From Aquimarina sp. MMG016 (lineage in GTDB: Bacteria > Bacteroidota > Bacteroidia > Flavobacteriales > Flavobacteriaceae), in the NCBI RefSeq assembly GCF_018100805.1, contig NZ_JAGJEA010000001.1:1-64000 (forward strand): a stretch of DNA of 64,000 bases, read 5' to 3'. The notes under the pieces are model-generated. The model searched no databases, was not told the origin of the DNA, and worked only from the letters and a program-made list of their open reading frames with translations. How positions within the stretch are numbered: the stretch's first letter is position 1; every line of letters starts with the position of its first letter. The translations under genes and the position numbers were made by a program. Shown here piece after piece: positions 9,501-19,996 of the stretch.

Positions 9501-9536
9501 ATAAACCGATAATCTTAGTTTAGATTATCGGTTTAT
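9501..9536 (-). terminator. Terminator at the end of the dcw cluster, after ftsZ
   Basis: ATAAACCGATAATCT and AGATTATCGGTTTAT form a perfect 15-bp stem with a 6-nt loop, and on the minus strand the stem runs into TTTTTTATC. It lies between the ftsZ stop and the yqeY start and closes the division-gene transcript. Confidence 0.85.
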
Positions 9537-9573
9537 ACAATTATTTTATGGTTTCTGGCTTTATGCCAAAAAA

Positions 9574-11571
9574 CTAATCCACATTATCATGAAGGAACGA
9601 ATTGTTTTTTCGCAATTGTATATCATCATTACTATCAGTACCTATAGATGTTCTAGATAAACCAGAATCTTCTGGTTTAGCATCTACATCTATTCCCGCA
9701 CGTTTATAAGCCGGTTCTTTTTCGATATCATCGATATTAGAATTATTTCTGAACTTATAGTTGAACTCCTTCATTTTAGCACGTCTTTCTGCCGCTCTAG
9801 CTTTTAGCGTTTCTGAAATAGGCTGATTTAATGGATCAACATCTGCTTCAGGTGTCTCTTCTTCTGGAGTCGGAGCAATTGTTTTCTTTTCGAAAACAAT
9901 CTCTTCTTCTTCCTCCATCACTTCTGCTGATTTAGCTTCGGTAAGCCTTTTTTCTTCTTCCATATAATCTTCCAGACTATATTTACGAACACCTCCTGAA
10001 ACAGTTTCGCCTGTTGGAATAACCTCTATAGGATCATTAACTTCTACATCCAGGATATCTTCGGTTAAATCAAAAATAATCGGCTTCTCTTCCTCTTCTT
10101 CCTGAATTGGAGTTATGTTCTGCGAAGCAACTTCTTCAGACACATCCTGAGCATCATTTACTGGCATATCGAAAGCTAAAGTAAACTGATCTTCCTCTTC
10201 TTTCTTTTTAGCCGCATTTGCAGCTTCAACCTCCTCAGCATCTTTTACTTCAATCTCTTTAATGATATCTTGAGCATTAATAATCACGAAATCATTTTCC
10301 GGAACAACAGGATTTACTACTTCGTATTCTACATCAATATTCTTTAAAAAATCAGTTGTCGGAATCAATAGTGACTCTTCAACATTAACTTCTTCGTCAT
10401 CTTCAATCAATTCATGCTTAATGATTTTAGGCTCTTCTTTTATCTCCTCTTTCTTAGGTATTGGAGTTAATATTGGAGTCACTTTTCCAGTAGATTTAGG
10501 AATCAAATCATGAGTAGCAGCTTTCTGCTCATCCTCAAGAGTATGAATGATTTTTTTTGTTTCCGTATTAACGATTTCATCTTGTTGTTCTACGTCAAAC
10601 CCAGTTGCAATAACAGTCACAGAAATAGCATCTTCTAAAGCCTCATCCTCTCCAACACCCATGATGATATTAGCCCCGTGTCCTGCTTCTTGCTGGATAT
10701 GGTCATTAATCTCACCAATCTCATCGATAGTAATCTCTTCTTTACCAGAAACAATAAGTAACAATACATTTTTAGCACCGGTAATCTTATTGTCATTAAG
10801 CAATGGAGAATCCAACGCCTTAACAATTGCATCGTGAGCTCGTTTAGCACCAGAGGCATTAGCAGAACCCATGATTGCTGTACCGCTATTACTAAGAACT
10901 GTCTTAGCATCACGTAAGTCAATATTTTGTGTATAGTGATGTGTAATAACTTCGGCTATACCACGAGAAGCAGTAGCAAGTACCTCATCGGCTTTAGAGA
11001 AACCAGCTTTAAAACCGAGGTTACCATAAACTTCTCTTAGTTTGTTATTATTGATAACCACCAAAGAATCCACATGAGCACGCAACTTTTCTACACCCAA
11101 TTGTGCTTGCTCATTACGCATTTTTCCTTCAAACTGGAATGGAATCGTTACAATACCTACAGTAAGAATATCTAATTCTCTTGCCATTTTAGCAATAATA
11201 GGTGCTGCTCCGGTACCGGTTCCCCCTCCCATACCTGCAGTTATAAATACCATTTTTGTATTGGTATCCAACATTGTTTTGATCTCCTCATAACTTTCTA
11301 CAGCAGATTGCTCTCCGACTTCGGGATTAGCTCCTGCTCCTAAGCCTTCTGTTAAAGATACTCCCAATTGTATCTTATTAGGTATAGGACTGTTTTCTAA
11401 TGCTTGTGCATCAGTATTACAGATTACAAAATCAACTCCTTTGATTCCTTGCTGGAACATGTGATTGATAGCATTACTACCTCCGCCACCAACACCAATT
11501 ACTTTGATCACATTTGATTGATTTTTGGGTAAATCAAACGAAATATTCTCGAACTCTTCGTTATTACTCAT
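9574..11571 (-). CDS. ftsZ: Cell division GTPase FtsZ
   Basis: Polymerising tubulin-like GTPase that forms the Z-ring. The nucleotide-binding core occupies about residues 1-325: GVGGGGSNAINHM near 25-40 and the tubulin signature GGGTGTGAAP near 115-125. The protein is 665 residues long, far above the roughly 380 of E. coli, because of a very acidic, disordered linker (about 330-600, many Glu/Asp/Val runs). The C-terminal tail is basic then acidic, ending in KNNSFLHDNVD, and presumably binds FtsA. Long-linker FtsZ is usual in Flavobacteria. It lies 57 bp after ftsA and is the last gene of the cluster. Confidence 0.97.
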   Translation of the reverse strand: MSNNEEFENISFDLPKNQSNVIKVIGVGGGGSNAINHMFQQGIKGVDFVICNTDAQALENSPIPNKIQLGVSLTEGLGAGANPEVGEQSAVESYEEIKTMLDTNTKMVFITAGMGGGTGTGAAPIIAKMARELDILTVGIVTIPFQFEGKMRNEQAQLGVEKLRAHVDSLVVINNNKLREVYGNLGFKAGFSKADEVLATASRGIAEVITHHYTQNIDLRDAKTVLSNSGTAIMGSANASGAKRAHDAIVKALDSPLLNDNKITGAKNVLLLIVSGKEEITIDEIGEINDHIQQEAGHGANIIMGVGEDEALEDAISVTVIATGFDVEQQDEIVNTETKKIIHTLEDEQKAATHDLIPKSTGKVTPILTPIPKKEEIKEEPKIIKHELIEDDEEVNVEESLLIPTTDFLKNIDVEYEVVNPVVPENDFVIINAQDIIKEIEVKDAEEVEAANAAKKKEEEDQFTLAFDMPVNDAQDVSEEVASQNITPIQEEEEEKPIIFDLTEDILDVEVNDPIEVIPTGETVSGGVRKYSLEDYMEEEKRLTEAKSAEVMEEEEEIVFEKKTIAPTPEEETPEADVDPLNQPISETLKARAAERRAKMKEFNYKFRNNSNIDDIEKEPAYKRAGIDVDAKPEDSGLSRTSIGTDSNDDIQLRKNNSFLHDNVD

Positions 11572-11628
11572 AATTGCTAATTTTCTGGTTCTCTTACTTT
11601 TATTCTTTTATATATCCCCCTATCAAAA

Positions 11629-12990
11629 CTATTCGGCATTATCCAGGAATTCTTTGAACTTCTCAGTCCACTTTTCTAGGATATTTCTCCTTGGTTTTGC
11701 ATTAACTTCCCTTCTTACTTCTTCATCCACCACCTCATCGACGTCGATATCATTACTAACCTCCTGGTGTTTCAGTTGATTTTCTGCGGTAGTATCTTTA
11801 ACAGCTACTTTTTTCTGCTTTTGCATATATGCCAAACTATCCATTACCAATCCAACTGCCGTAGCATACATCGGACTTGTAGTTTCAGAATCACTATTTC
11901 CTGCTAAATGTTCATTTGGATATCCTATACGTGTATCCATCCCAGTGATATATTCTACCAATTGTTTAAGGTGCTTCAGCTGAGCTCCTCCACCTGTTAA
12001 AACAATCCCGGCAATCAGCTTTTTCTTTGGTGACTCGTGCCCATAATTTTTAATTTCTAAAAAAACTTGTTCTACAATCTCTACTACTCGAGCGTGAATA
12101 ATTTTAGACAAATTCTTTAGTGTAATTTCCTTTGGTTCTCTTCCTCTTAGTCCAGGGATAGAAACAATTTCATTATCCTTATTTTCTCCTGGCCAGGCAG
12201 AACCGAATTTAATTTTTAGCAATTCAGCTTGCTTTTCGATAATAGAACATCCTTCTTTAATATCTTCGGTAATTACATTTCCTCCGAAAGGAATTACAGC
12301 AGTATGACGGATAATTCCATCCTTAAAAATTGCTAAATCTGTAGTACCTCCACCTATATCAATTAATGCTACCCCTGCTTCTTTTTCTTCCTGACTTAAT
12401 ACTGCATTGGCAGAAGCTAAAGGTTCCAGAGTAACATCAGACAGCTCTAATCCTGAGCTTTTGACACATCTTCCGATATTACGAATAGAAGTAACTTGCC
12501 CTACTACTACATGGAAATTCGCTTCTAACCTTCCTCCATACATCCCAACAGGTTCTTTAATTTCGGCCTGACCATCAACTTTATATTCCTGAGGTAATAC
12601 ATGTAATATTTCTTCTCCTGGCAACATCACCAGTTTATGTACCTGATTACATAGTTTATCGATATCATCTTCATCAATAACGGCATCTGCATTAGGTCTT
12701 GTGATATAATCACTATGTTGTAAACTTCTGATATGCTGCCCTGCAATACCCACGGTAACATCATTAATTTTTAGTCCTGAAACACTTTCGGCTTCCTGAA
12801 CAGCCTGTTGAATAGACTGTATCGTTTGTGTAATATTATTTACCACTCCACGGTGTACTCCTAAACTTTTGGATTTACCAACACCCAGCACTTCCATCTT
12901 GCCATATTCATTATACCTGCCGACCATAGCAACAATCTTAGTTGTTCCTATATCTAATCCTACCGCTATATCATTTACTTCTGGTTTCAT
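11629..12990 (-). CDS. ftsA: Cell division protein FtsA
   Basis: Actin-like ATPase that tethers FtsZ to the membrane. The phosphate-binding motif VGLDIGTTKIVAMVG is at residues 11-25, a second actin-type motif (ALIDIGGGTTDLAIF) lies near 208, and an adenosine motif (IVLTGGGAQL) near 325. The SHS2/1C subdomain lies in between. The C-terminus ends in a basic amphipathic stretch (EKWTEKFKEFLDNAE), expected to be the membrane-targeting helix. Length 453 matches Bacteroidota FtsA. It starts 7 bp after ftsQ. Confidence 0.97.
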   Translation of the reverse strand: MKPEVNDIAVGLDIGTTKIVAMVGRYNEYGKMEVLGVGKSKSLGVHRGVVNNITQTIQSIQQAVQEAESVSGLKINDVTVGIAGQHIRSLQHSDYITRPNADAVIDEDDIDKLCNQVHKLVMLPGEEILHVLPQEYKVDGQAEIKEPVGMYGGRLEANFHVVVGQVTSIRNIGRCVKSSGLELSDVTLEPLASANAVLSQEEKEAGVALIDIGGGTTDLAIFKDGIIRHTAVIPFGGNVITEDIKEGCSIIEKQAELLKIKFGSAWPGENKDNEIVSIPGLRGREPKEITLKNLSKIIHARVVEIVEQVFLEIKNYGHESPKKKLIAGIVLTGGGAQLKHLKQLVEYITGMDTRIGYPNEHLAGNSDSETTSPMYATAVGLVMDSLAYMQKQKKVAVKDTTAENQLKHQEVSNDIDVDEVVDEEVRREVNAKPRRNILEKWTEKFKEFLDNAE

Positions 12991-12997
12991 ATTGGCA

Positions 12998-13717
12998 TTA
13001 TTTTATGGTACACACCACTTGATTACTAAACTGTAAACTGACTTTTTTATATCGATCCAAACTTTGATCTTTTAATGCTTTTTGGTAAAAAGCTTTAAAG
13101 TTTTTGACCTTACTATTTAATTCTTCTATTTTTCCAAAAACTACTGCAAACGAATATACTCGTAACCCCAGTTCATAATCCCCTTTACTATTTCTATATA
13201 CACTTACCACGTGTTTTTTTAAGAACTCATCATCCTGAATCTTTCTCAACAATGGATAAATTTCTGAAACTTCTCGTTCCGAAACATTATGAACTAATGG
13301 TACGTGAGCAGAATAATTAGTAGATAACGGCATCATATTACCGGTAACATCTACATAAAAAGGTGTAATCGCATCCACCCTAGCAATTGGGGTGCGCTGC
13401 TTTATTCTCGCCCTAAGTTCTCCGTTTACAGTAAGATACACGTCAGAATCCTCTACCATTTTGTGTGCATCCAACTCATTCTCTACAGTATTCAAAACTA
13501 AAATTTCTTTACCTACGCTCGTCACCTGTTCTGGATTTTGTATTAACAATTTATTAACCGCTTGTTCATTTACATAAGGATTCTGTTCCTGAACAAATTC
13601 CACCTGAACTTGATGTATTTTTCTTCCCTCATTTCGCTTGCTTGTAAATGCAAAAAGAAAAACAATTAATCCAGTTAAGCTTATAAATTTTATATATGTC
13701 AACATTTTCCCTCTCAT
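12998..13717 (-). CDS. ftsQ: Cell division protein FtsQ
   Basis: Single-pass inner membrane divisome protein. Residues about 7-24 (YIKFISLTGLIVFLFAFTS) form the membrane anchor; a POTRA-like region follows (QVQVEFVQEQNPYVNEQAV onward), then the FtsQ/DivIB beta domain, in which VYLTVNGELRARIKQRTPIA is the typical strand with the Arg-Pro motif. At 239 residues it is a short Bacteroidota form. The start overlaps the murC stop by 4 bp, which suggests translational coupling. Identification relies on topology, position between murC and ftsA, and the R-TPIAR segment. Confidence 0.93.
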   Translation of the reverse strand: MRGKMLTYIKFISLTGLIVFLFAFTSKRNEGRKIHQVQVEFVQEQNPYVNEQAVNKLLIQNPEQVTSVGKEILVLNTVENELDAHKMVEDSDVYLTVNGELRARIKQRTPIARVDAITPFYVDVTGNMMPLSTNYSAHVPLVHNVSEREVSEIYPLLRKIQDDEFLKKHVVSVYRNSKGDYELGLRVYSFAVVFGKIEELNSKVKNFKAFYQKALKDQSLDRYKKVSLQFSNQVVCTIK

Positions 13718-15060
13718 GCTAATAATGCTTCTTTTATACTACTTACTTCTTCTCCGATATCTCCTGCTCCAATCGTTACCACCACCTGAGCATCACTATT
13801 CAATATTTCTTTTGTCAGATCATTCTTAGATACTAATTTCTTATCCTTAATATCTACCATACCAAGTAACCAATCTGAAGTCACACCCTTTATTGGTAAT
13901 TCTCTAGCAGGATAAATATCCAATAACAGTAGCTGATCAAACTGACTGAGGCTTTTAGCAAAATCTGATGCAAAATCTCTAGTTCTACTATATAAATGTG
14001 GTTGAAAAATTGCCAACACCTTTTTATCAGGGTGCATCTCTCTCACCGCCTGATGCAAAGCATTAATCTCTGTAGGATGATGTGCATAATCATCAACATA
14101 TACCAAGTCATCCGTTTTAATCTTATAACTAAACCTACGCTGAACTCCTTTAAAAGAAAATAAAGCCTTTGCTAGAGTGTTGGTTGGGGAGCCATATAGC
14201 ATCGCTATAGCAAAGGCTGTAACAGCATTTAACAAGTTGTGTTTACCTGGCAGGTTTAAATGCAAATCCCTAATGAGTTTATGTGGAGTTTTTAAATCAA
14301 AAATATATGTCCCGTTGTTTATTTTTATATTTTGAGCGCAGTAATCTGAATCGTCATTTACTCCAAAAGTAATCCCTGAAAGCGGTAGTCCGTTACACAC
14401 TAACAAATGATCTTTTGATCTTGATGAAAACTCCATGAATGATTCTTCTAATGCGTTTGCCTTTTCGTAGATATCTAAATGATCAGCATCCATAGAAGTA
14501 ACCGCAGCAATATCCGGGTATAACTGTAAAAATGATCGATCAAATTCATCAGCTTCTACTACGACAACCTCATTTCCTTCTAAAATCAAATTAGAATTAT
14601 AATTCTCACTAATTCCACCTAAAAAAGCAGTTACTTTAGCTCCACTTTCTTTAAGTAAATGAGCCAAAATAGCTGTAGTGGTTGTTTTGCCATGTGTTCC
14701 AGCTACTGCAAGAGTGTATACATCTTTAGTGATAATCCCTAATACTTCTGCCCGTTTTTTTACACTAAATCCATTATCTATCAAATAGCTAAGCTCATTA
14801 TGGTCTTTTGGAACAGCTGGAGTATAGACTACCAATGTTTCTTCTTTATTTAGAAATATATCAGGTATATTATCTACGCTATCTTCATAATGAATTTCAA
14901 TATTTAACTCGGATAAATCTACAGTAATCTGACTAGGTGTTTTATCATATCCTGCCACCTTCTTTCCCAAGAATTTAAAATAACGCGCAAGAGCACTCAT
15001 ACCGATACCGCCAATACCGATAAAATAAATGTTTTGTATTTCTTCTAAACTCTTATTCAT
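13714..15060 (-). CDS. murC: UDP-N-acetylmuramate-L-alanine ligase MurC
   Basis: ATP-dependent cytoplasmic ligase adding L-Ala to UDP-MurNAc, the first step of the stem peptide. The N-terminal Rossmann motif YFIGIGGIGMSALA (residues about 12-25) is the MurC form. The ATP loop AVAGTHGKTTTTA is near 117-130, and the C-terminal domain carries DDYAHHPTEI near 320. Length 448 is normal. It overlaps ftsQ by 4 bp and is 1 bp from the end of murG, so it is within one polycistronic unit. Confidence 0.97.
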   Translation of the reverse strand: MNKSLEEIQNIYFIGIGGIGMSALARYFKFLGKKVAGYDKTPSQITVDLSELNIEIHYEDSVDNIPDIFLNKEETLVVYTPAVPKDHNELSYLIDNGFSVKKRAEVLGIITKDVYTLAVAGTHGKTTTTAILAHLLKESGAKVTAFLGGISENYNSNLILEGNEVVVVEADEFDRSFLQLYPDIAAVTSMDADHLDIYEKANALEESFMEFSSRSKDHLLVCNGLPLSGITFGVNDDSDYCAQNIKINNGTYIFDLKTPHKLIRDLHLNLPGKHNLLNAVTAFAIAMLYGSPTNTLAKALFSFKGVQRRFSYKIKTDDLVYVDDYAHHPTEINALHQAVREMHPDKKVLAIFQPHLYSRTRDFASDFAKSLSQFDQLLLLDIYPARELPIKGVTSDWLLGMVDIKDKKLVSKNDLTKEILNSDAQVVVTIGAGDIGEEVSSIKEALLA

Positions 15061-15061
15061 A

Positions 15062-16174
15062 TTAGTTCTGCAATGAACCTTTTTCTATTAATTTTTCAAT
15101 CTCATCTACGATATCAGAAGTTGCATTTGGCAAAGCCATCTTCTTAATATTAAGTACGAGCTTTATTTTCATGGCTTCTAACTCTAAAAGCTGAGTAACT
15201 GTTTTCTGAAACCTCTCCTCCAACTCACTTTCTTTAAGCATTTTGGCTCCTTTTCTCTCCACAACAGCTTCTGCATTCTTCGTTTGGTGGTCTTCTGCCA
15301 CGTTAGGCGAAGGAATAAACAACGTAGGTTTAGCAACTATACATAATTCTGAAACTGAACCCGCTCCTGCTCTAGAAACAATAGCGTCAGCAGCAGCATA
15401 AGCTAAATCCATCGTATCTATATATTCATGAACTTGTATACCTTTCTTACTGTCATATTTCTTATATTCCTTGTAATACAACTTGCCGCACTGCCAGATC
15501 ACTTGAATTTCTTTTTTAGTAAAAAAATCAAGTTCTTGCTCAATCAATTGATTAATTCTTCTTGCTCCTAAACTTCCACCTAACACTAAAACAGTTTTCT
15601 TTTCTACATCAAGATTATATTTAGTTATTGCCAGATCTCTTTTAGTATCTATCTCTAATAGGTCCTGACGAACAGGATTACCGGTTTTAATAATCTTCTC
15701 CTCAGGAAAAAAACGTTCCATATGATCATATGCCACACAGATCTTATCTGCCTTTTTTGACAGCCACTTATTAGTAATCCCAGGAAACGAATTCTGTTCT
15801 TGTAAAACTGTCGGAACGTCCTTAGAGTTCGCAACCTTCAACAATGGTCCACTTGCAAAACCTCCCGTACCTATTACCACATCAGGATTAAAATCTTTAA
15901 TGATCTTTTTTGATTTCCAAAGACTACTTATCAGCTTCAATGGAAACAAAAGATTGCTCAATGAAAATTTTCTCTGGATACCACTAATCCATAATCCAAC
16001 AATCTCGTATCCCGCTTGAGGTACTTTTTGCATCTCCATGCGGTCTTTGGCTCCAACAAATAAGATTGAAGCTTCAGGGTATCTATTCTTCAATTCATTA
16101 GCAATTGATATAGCAGGATAGATATGACCTCCTGTTCCTCCACCGGACAATATGATTCTTGGTTGTTTACTCAT
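15062..16174 (-). CDS. murG: Lipid I GlcNAc-transferase MurG
   Basis: Peripheral membrane glycosyltransferase that makes lipid II from lipid I and UDP-GlcNAc. It shows the glycine-rich [11 protein letters not shown] near residues 11-21, the second Gly loop region ([11 protein letters not shown]) near 100, [12 protein letters not shown] near 197 and the donor-binding AGAGSVSEL near 270. Length 370 is typical. The start overlaps the ftsW stop by 4 bp. Confidence 0.97.
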   Translation of the reverse strand: MSKQPRIILSGGGTGGHIYPAISIANELKNRYPEASILFVGAKDRMEMQKVPQAGYEIVGLWISGIQRKFSLSNLLFPLKLISSLWKSKKIIKDFNPDVVIGTGGFASGPLLKVANSKDVPTVLQEQNSFPGITNKWLSKKADKICVAYDHMERFFPEEKIIKTGNPVRQDLLEIDTKRDLAITKYNLDVEKKTVLVLGGSLGARRINQLIEQELDFFTKKEIQVIWQCGKLYYKEYKKYDSKKGIQVHEYIDTMDLAYAAADAIVSRAGAGSVSELCIVAKPTLFIPSPNVAEDHQTKNAEAVVERKGAKMLKESELEERFQKTVTQLLELEAMKIKLVLNIKKMALPNATSDIVDEIEKLIEKGSLQN

Positions 16175-17391
16175 ATCACTTCACTCAACACCTCTAATGG
16201 GCTTTCTACTTCGTTATTAAAATTTTTTTCTTCGTCTTTCTGCTCTCTTTCTATAATAGCTTCTCTATTTCTACTTACACTTAGTACAATCCCTATTGCC
16301 AAACAAGTCATCCAGATAGATGTTCCTCCACTACTAATTAATGGTAGTGTTTGCCCCGTTACCGGGAATAACTCTACAGCAACCGCCATATTAATCAATG
16401 CCTGAAATACAATAGGAAGACCAACTCCAATCACCAAGAGTTTTCCAAAGGTATCCACACTCTTATGAGCGACAATCACCAACCTAAAAAGCAGCATTAG
16501 ATATAAAAGCAATAGAAAAACACCTCCAAAAAGGCCCCATTCCTCAATAATAATTGCGAAAATAAAATCTGAAGAGGATTGGGGAAGAAAATTTCTCTGT
16601 ACACTCTTTCCTGGCCCTTTACCAAATATCCACCCTCTGGCAATAGCTATTTTTGCACGTTCTATTTGATAGTCCTCTTGCGTATCTTTATTGTCAGTAA
16701 AGTTCTCAACCCTACTTACCCAGGTATCTACTCTGTTTGGAAATACTCCAGGAAATGCTTTTGCAAATAAAATAAAGAAGGTAAGTATTAATAATCCGGA
16801 GCCTAATATGGTAAGGATGTATTTAAAAGGATAACCACCTAGAAACACTAGCATAATAACCATAGAAAAAATGATCGCCGTGGTTGAAAAGTTCGCTGGT
16901 AAAATCAACATCAAGACAATAAACACGGGTAACCAAAGCGGAATCAAGGTTTCTTTAAACGTAACCGTTTTATCCTTTATTTTAGACAAGTACCTTGCTA
17001 CATAAGCCATCAAAACCACGGCAGCCAAAGTTGATGTCTGAAAAGTAACTCCAACAAACGGCACCCTAATCCATCTACTTGCATTAGCTCCTCCTATTGT
17101 TGTATTCTGAGCCATAGTCACCAGCAGCAGCACAATTATGACAGGTATCATAATTATAGAAAGCCCCTTGAAATAATGATAAGGTATCTTATGCACACCA
17201 TACATTATCAAAAATCCTAATACTAAATGAGCAAAATGCTTTACCAAAAACACAAACGTATTACCATCACCATATAGGTATGCTAAATTACTACTAGCAC
17301 TATACACGGGTAGAAACGAAAACAAAGCCAACAATGCCGCTACCGCCCATATCACTCTATCGCCTTTTATGTTTGCAAATATTTTTGCCAT
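16171..17391 (-). CDS. ftsW: Lipid II polymerase FtsW (SEDS family)
   Basis: Multi-pass inner membrane SEDS glycosyltransferase that polymerises lipid II at the septum with FtsI. About ten hydrophobic segments are visible. Conserved motifs include GANASRWI near residue 100, FGKGPGKS with an Asn/Leu-Pro segment ([13 protein letters not shown]) near 260-275, and the C-terminal [10 protein letters not shown] near 350-360. Its place between murD and murG, in a cluster with ftsI, favours FtsW over RodA. Length 406; the tail is charged and cytoplasmic. Confidence 0.96.
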   Translation of the reverse strand: MAKIFANIKGDRVIWAVAALLALFSFLPVYSASSNLAYLYGDGNTFVFLVKHFAHLVLGFLIMYGVHKIPYHYFKGLSIIMIPVIIVLLLVTMAQNTTIGGANASRWIRVPFVGVTFQTSTLAAVVLMAYVARYLSKIKDKTVTFKETLIPLWLPVFIVLMLILPANFSTTAIIFSMVIMLVFLGGYPFKYILTILGSGLLILTFFILFAKAFPGVFPNRVDTWVSRVENFTDNKDTQEDYQIERAKIAIARGWIFGKGPGKSVQRNFLPQSSSDFIFAIIIEEWGLFGGVFLLLLYLMLLFRLVIVAHKSVDTFGKLLVIGVGLPIVFQALINMAVAVELFPVTGQTLPLISSGGTSIWMTCLAIGIVLSVSRNREAIIEREQKDEEKNFNNEVESPLEVLSEVI

Positions 17392-17417
17392 TAATTGATA
17401 TTAATTATTCTTATTTT

Positions 17418-18752
17418 TTATAATTCTCTTACTGCTTCTTTAAACTCTCTTCCTCTTTCTTCGTAATTTTTAAACAAATCAAAACTTGCACAAGCAGGAG
17501 ACAACAACACATTGTCATTACGCTCTGCTATTTTGTATGCAATTTTCACCGCTTCTTTCATAGATTGTGTTTCTACAATATTATCTATACAATTACCAAA
17601 GGCGTTAATGATCTTGCTATTATCAACCCCTAGACAAATGATCGCTTTTACCTTTTCATTTACCAAAGGATACAACTCTGTATAATCATTCCCTTTATCC
17701 ACACCTCCGACAATCCAAACTGTAGCCGATTTCATAGCATCCAATGCATAAAAAGTAGCATTAACATTAGTAGCTTTAGAATCATTGATGTATTGTACAT
17801 TGTTGATTTTCAATACATCCTCTAATCTATGTTCTACCCCATGAAAATTCTCCATGCTTTCTCTGATTGTTGTTTTTCTAATTTTCAACAATTGTGCTAC
17901 TGTGGCTGCGGCCATAGCGTTCTTTACATTGTGATTTCCTTTTAAAGCTAAATTTGATGTTGGCATGGTGAATTTGTTGTTATCTATTGTTATGTTTATA
18001 TTTTCGTTTTCTATATAAGCCCCTTCTTCTACCTTTTTATTTAATGAAAAAGGCAATAATTTTGATCGAATAGGATGTTTTTCTAAATAATGAACTATCA
18101 CTTCATCATCAGCATCATAAATGAAATAATCACCCTCAGTTTGATTCATTGTGATCCTGAACTTAGAAGCGATATAATTTTCAAACTTATATTCATATCG
18201 ATCCAAGTGATCCGGTGTAATGTTGGTTAGCACTGCAATATGAGGTGCAAAATCAATAATACCATCCAGCTGAAAGCTACTCAACTCCAACACGTAATAT
18301 GGAGTATCATTTTCTGCTACTTGTATCGCAAAACTATCCCCAATATTACCAGCCATACTTATCTCTAAATCTCCATTCTTCAATACATGATGTGTTAGCA
18401 TTGTAGTGGTAGTCTTTCCATTGCTACCAGTTATTCCAATGATCTTTGCAGACGTGTATTTAGAAGCAAATTCGATCTCTGATATTACCGGAATCTCTTT
18501 TCCATTCAGTTTTTGAACTAAATCCACTTTATCTGGAATTCCAGGACTCTTCATTACCATATCCGCATTCAGAATTTTATCTTCTGTATGTTGTTGCTCT
18601 TCCCATTCGATTTCAAAATTTCTAAGAACCTCCTTATAATGATCAGTAATTGTCCCTTTATCAGAAACAAAAACTTCGTATCCTTCTTTTTTACCTAGAA
18701 TAGCAGTTCCTACCCCACTTTCTCCTGCGCCTAAAACCACTAATCTTTTCAC
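17418..18752 (-). CDS. murD: UDP-MurNAc-L-alanine-D-glutamate ligase MurD
   Basis: Cytoplasmic ATP-dependent ligase adding D-Glu. N-terminal Rossmann motif VVLGAGESGVGTA (residues 4-16), ATP loop IIGITGSNGKTTTT near 105-118, and the central NITPDHLDRYEY characteristic of Mur ligases near 178-190. NDSKATNVNAT near 318 is the MurD signature in the C-terminal domain. Length 444. It is 26 bp before ftsW and 1 bp after mraY. Confidence 0.97.
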   Translation of the reverse strand: MKRLVVLGAGESGVGTAILGKKEGYEVFVSDKGTITDHYKEVLRNFEIEWEEQQHTEDKILNADMVMKSPGIPDKVDLVQKLNGKEIPVISEIEFASKYTSAKIIGITGSNGKTTTTMLTHHVLKNGDLEISMAGNIGDSFAIQVAENDTPYYVLELSSFQLDGIIDFAPHIAVLTNITPDHLDRYEYKFENYIASKFRITMNQTEGDYFIYDADDEVIVHYLEKHPIRSKLLPFSLNKKVEEGAYIENENINITIDNNKFTMPTSNLALKGNHNVKNAMAAATVAQLLKIRKTTIRESMENFHGVEHRLEDVLKINNVQYINDSKATNVNATFYALDAMKSATVWIVGGVDKGNDYTELYPLVNEKVKAIICLGVDNSKIINAFGNCIDNIVETQSMKEAVKIAYKIAERNDNVLLSPACASFDLFKNYEERGREFKEAVREL

Positions 18753-18753
18753 T

Positions 18754-19986
18754 CTACCTCACTTTCAATGTTACTACTGCTATAATTGCTAGAAAAATTC
18801 CTATGATCCAGAATCTTGCTACAATTTTACTTTCGTGAATACCTTTTTTCTGATAATGATGATGTAGAGGCGACATTAAAAATATTCGCCTACCTTCTCC
18901 GTATTTCTTTCGAGTATACTTAAACCAACTCACCTGCATCATTACTGATAAGGTCTCGATAAAAAAGATTCCACAAAGAATAGGTATCAAGAACTCCTTG
19001 CGAATAGCAATTGCAATAACTGCTATTATTCCCCCAATAGTCAGACTACCTGTATCTCCCATAAACACCTGTGCTGGATAGGTATTATACCATAAAAATC
19101 CAACCAAAGCCCCTGCAAATGCAGTTATAAAAATTGTCATTTCACCTGAATTAGGTATATACATTACATTGAGATAATCTGAGAAAATGATATTACCCGA
19201 TACCCATGCAAACAAGGCTAAAGTCAATACTATGATAGCAGAAGATCCTGCTGCCAATCCATCTATACCATCTGTCAAATTTGCTCCATTAGAAACTGCA
19301 GTAACTATAAAAATCACAATAGGAATAAAAATTAACCACGCATATTTTACCAGACCTGGACTTATCCAAGTAATCAAACTAGCGTAATCGAATTCATTAT
19401 TTTTAAAAAACGGGAGTGTCGTTTTTGTTGATTTAACAGCTGGTTTAAAATCAGATTGATCTTCTTTAGAAATAACAATCCCTAATGAATCATCAAAAAC
19501 TCTTTCTTGACGTACTTGGATATCATCATGAAAATACATGGTACAACCAACGATAAGTCCTAAACCTACTTGCCCAAAAACCTTAAATTTCCCAGCTAAT
19601 CCTTCTTTATTTTTCTTCCTGATTTTTAAGTAGTCATCTGTAAAACCAATTACACCCATCCATAATGTGGTAACAATAAGCATAATCACATATATGTTAT
19701 CCAACTTTGCAAATAACAACACTGGAACCAATGTCGCCAGAATAATGATTACTCCACCCATTGTTGGAGTACCTGCTTTTTCAGCTTGACCATCCAAACC
19801 TAATTCACGGATACTCTCACCCATTTGTTTTTTTTGTAAAAAACCTATGATTCGCTTACCATAAATTGTAGAGATCAATAAAGACAAAATGATTGCCATC
19901 GCAGCTCTAAACGTTATAAATTGAAACAGTGTAGCTCCAGGGAACTGGTATTCACTTTCCAAATATTCAAATAGATAGTATAGCAT
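18754..19986 (-). CDS. mraY: Phospho-MurNAc-pentapeptide transferase MraY
   Basis: Polytopic enzyme that makes lipid I on undecaprenyl phosphate. Motifs: [15 protein letters not shown] near residue 75, [13 protein letters not shown] near 114-126 with the catalytic Asp pair, [15 protein letters not shown] near 236, [10 protein letters not shown] near 312 and [11 protein letters not shown] near 378. At 410 residues it is longer than E. coli MraY. The extra part is a soluble insertion around residues 155-205 (charged, Lys/Asp-rich), usual for Bacteroidota. Confidence 0.97.
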   Translation of the reverse strand: MLYYLFEYLESEYQFPGATLFQFITFRAAMAIILSLLISTIYGKRIIGFLQKKQMGESIRELGLDGQAEKAGTPTMGGVIIILATLVPVLLFAKLDNIYVIMLIVTTLWMGVIGFTDDYLKIRKKNKEGLAGKFKVFGQVGLGLIVGCTMYFHDDIQVRQERVFDDSLGIVISKEDQSDFKPAVKSTKTTLPFFKNNEFDYASLITWISPGLVKYAWLIFIPIVIFIVTAVSNGANLTDGIDGLAAGSSAIIVLTLALFAWVSGNIIFSDYLNVMYIPNSGEMTIFITAFAGALVGFLWYNTYPAQVFMGDTGSLTIGGIIAVIAIAIRKEFLIPILCGIFFIETLSVMMQVSWFKYTRKKYGEGRRIFLMSPLHHHYQKKGIHESKIVARFWIIGIFLAIIAVVTLKVR

Positions 19987-19996
19987 AGGTTTTACC

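Noticed and set aside
10547..10922. Overlapping ORFs of about 95 codons on both strands inside ftsZ
   Set aside because: They are shadows of the ftsZ frame, whose translation shows all family motifs.
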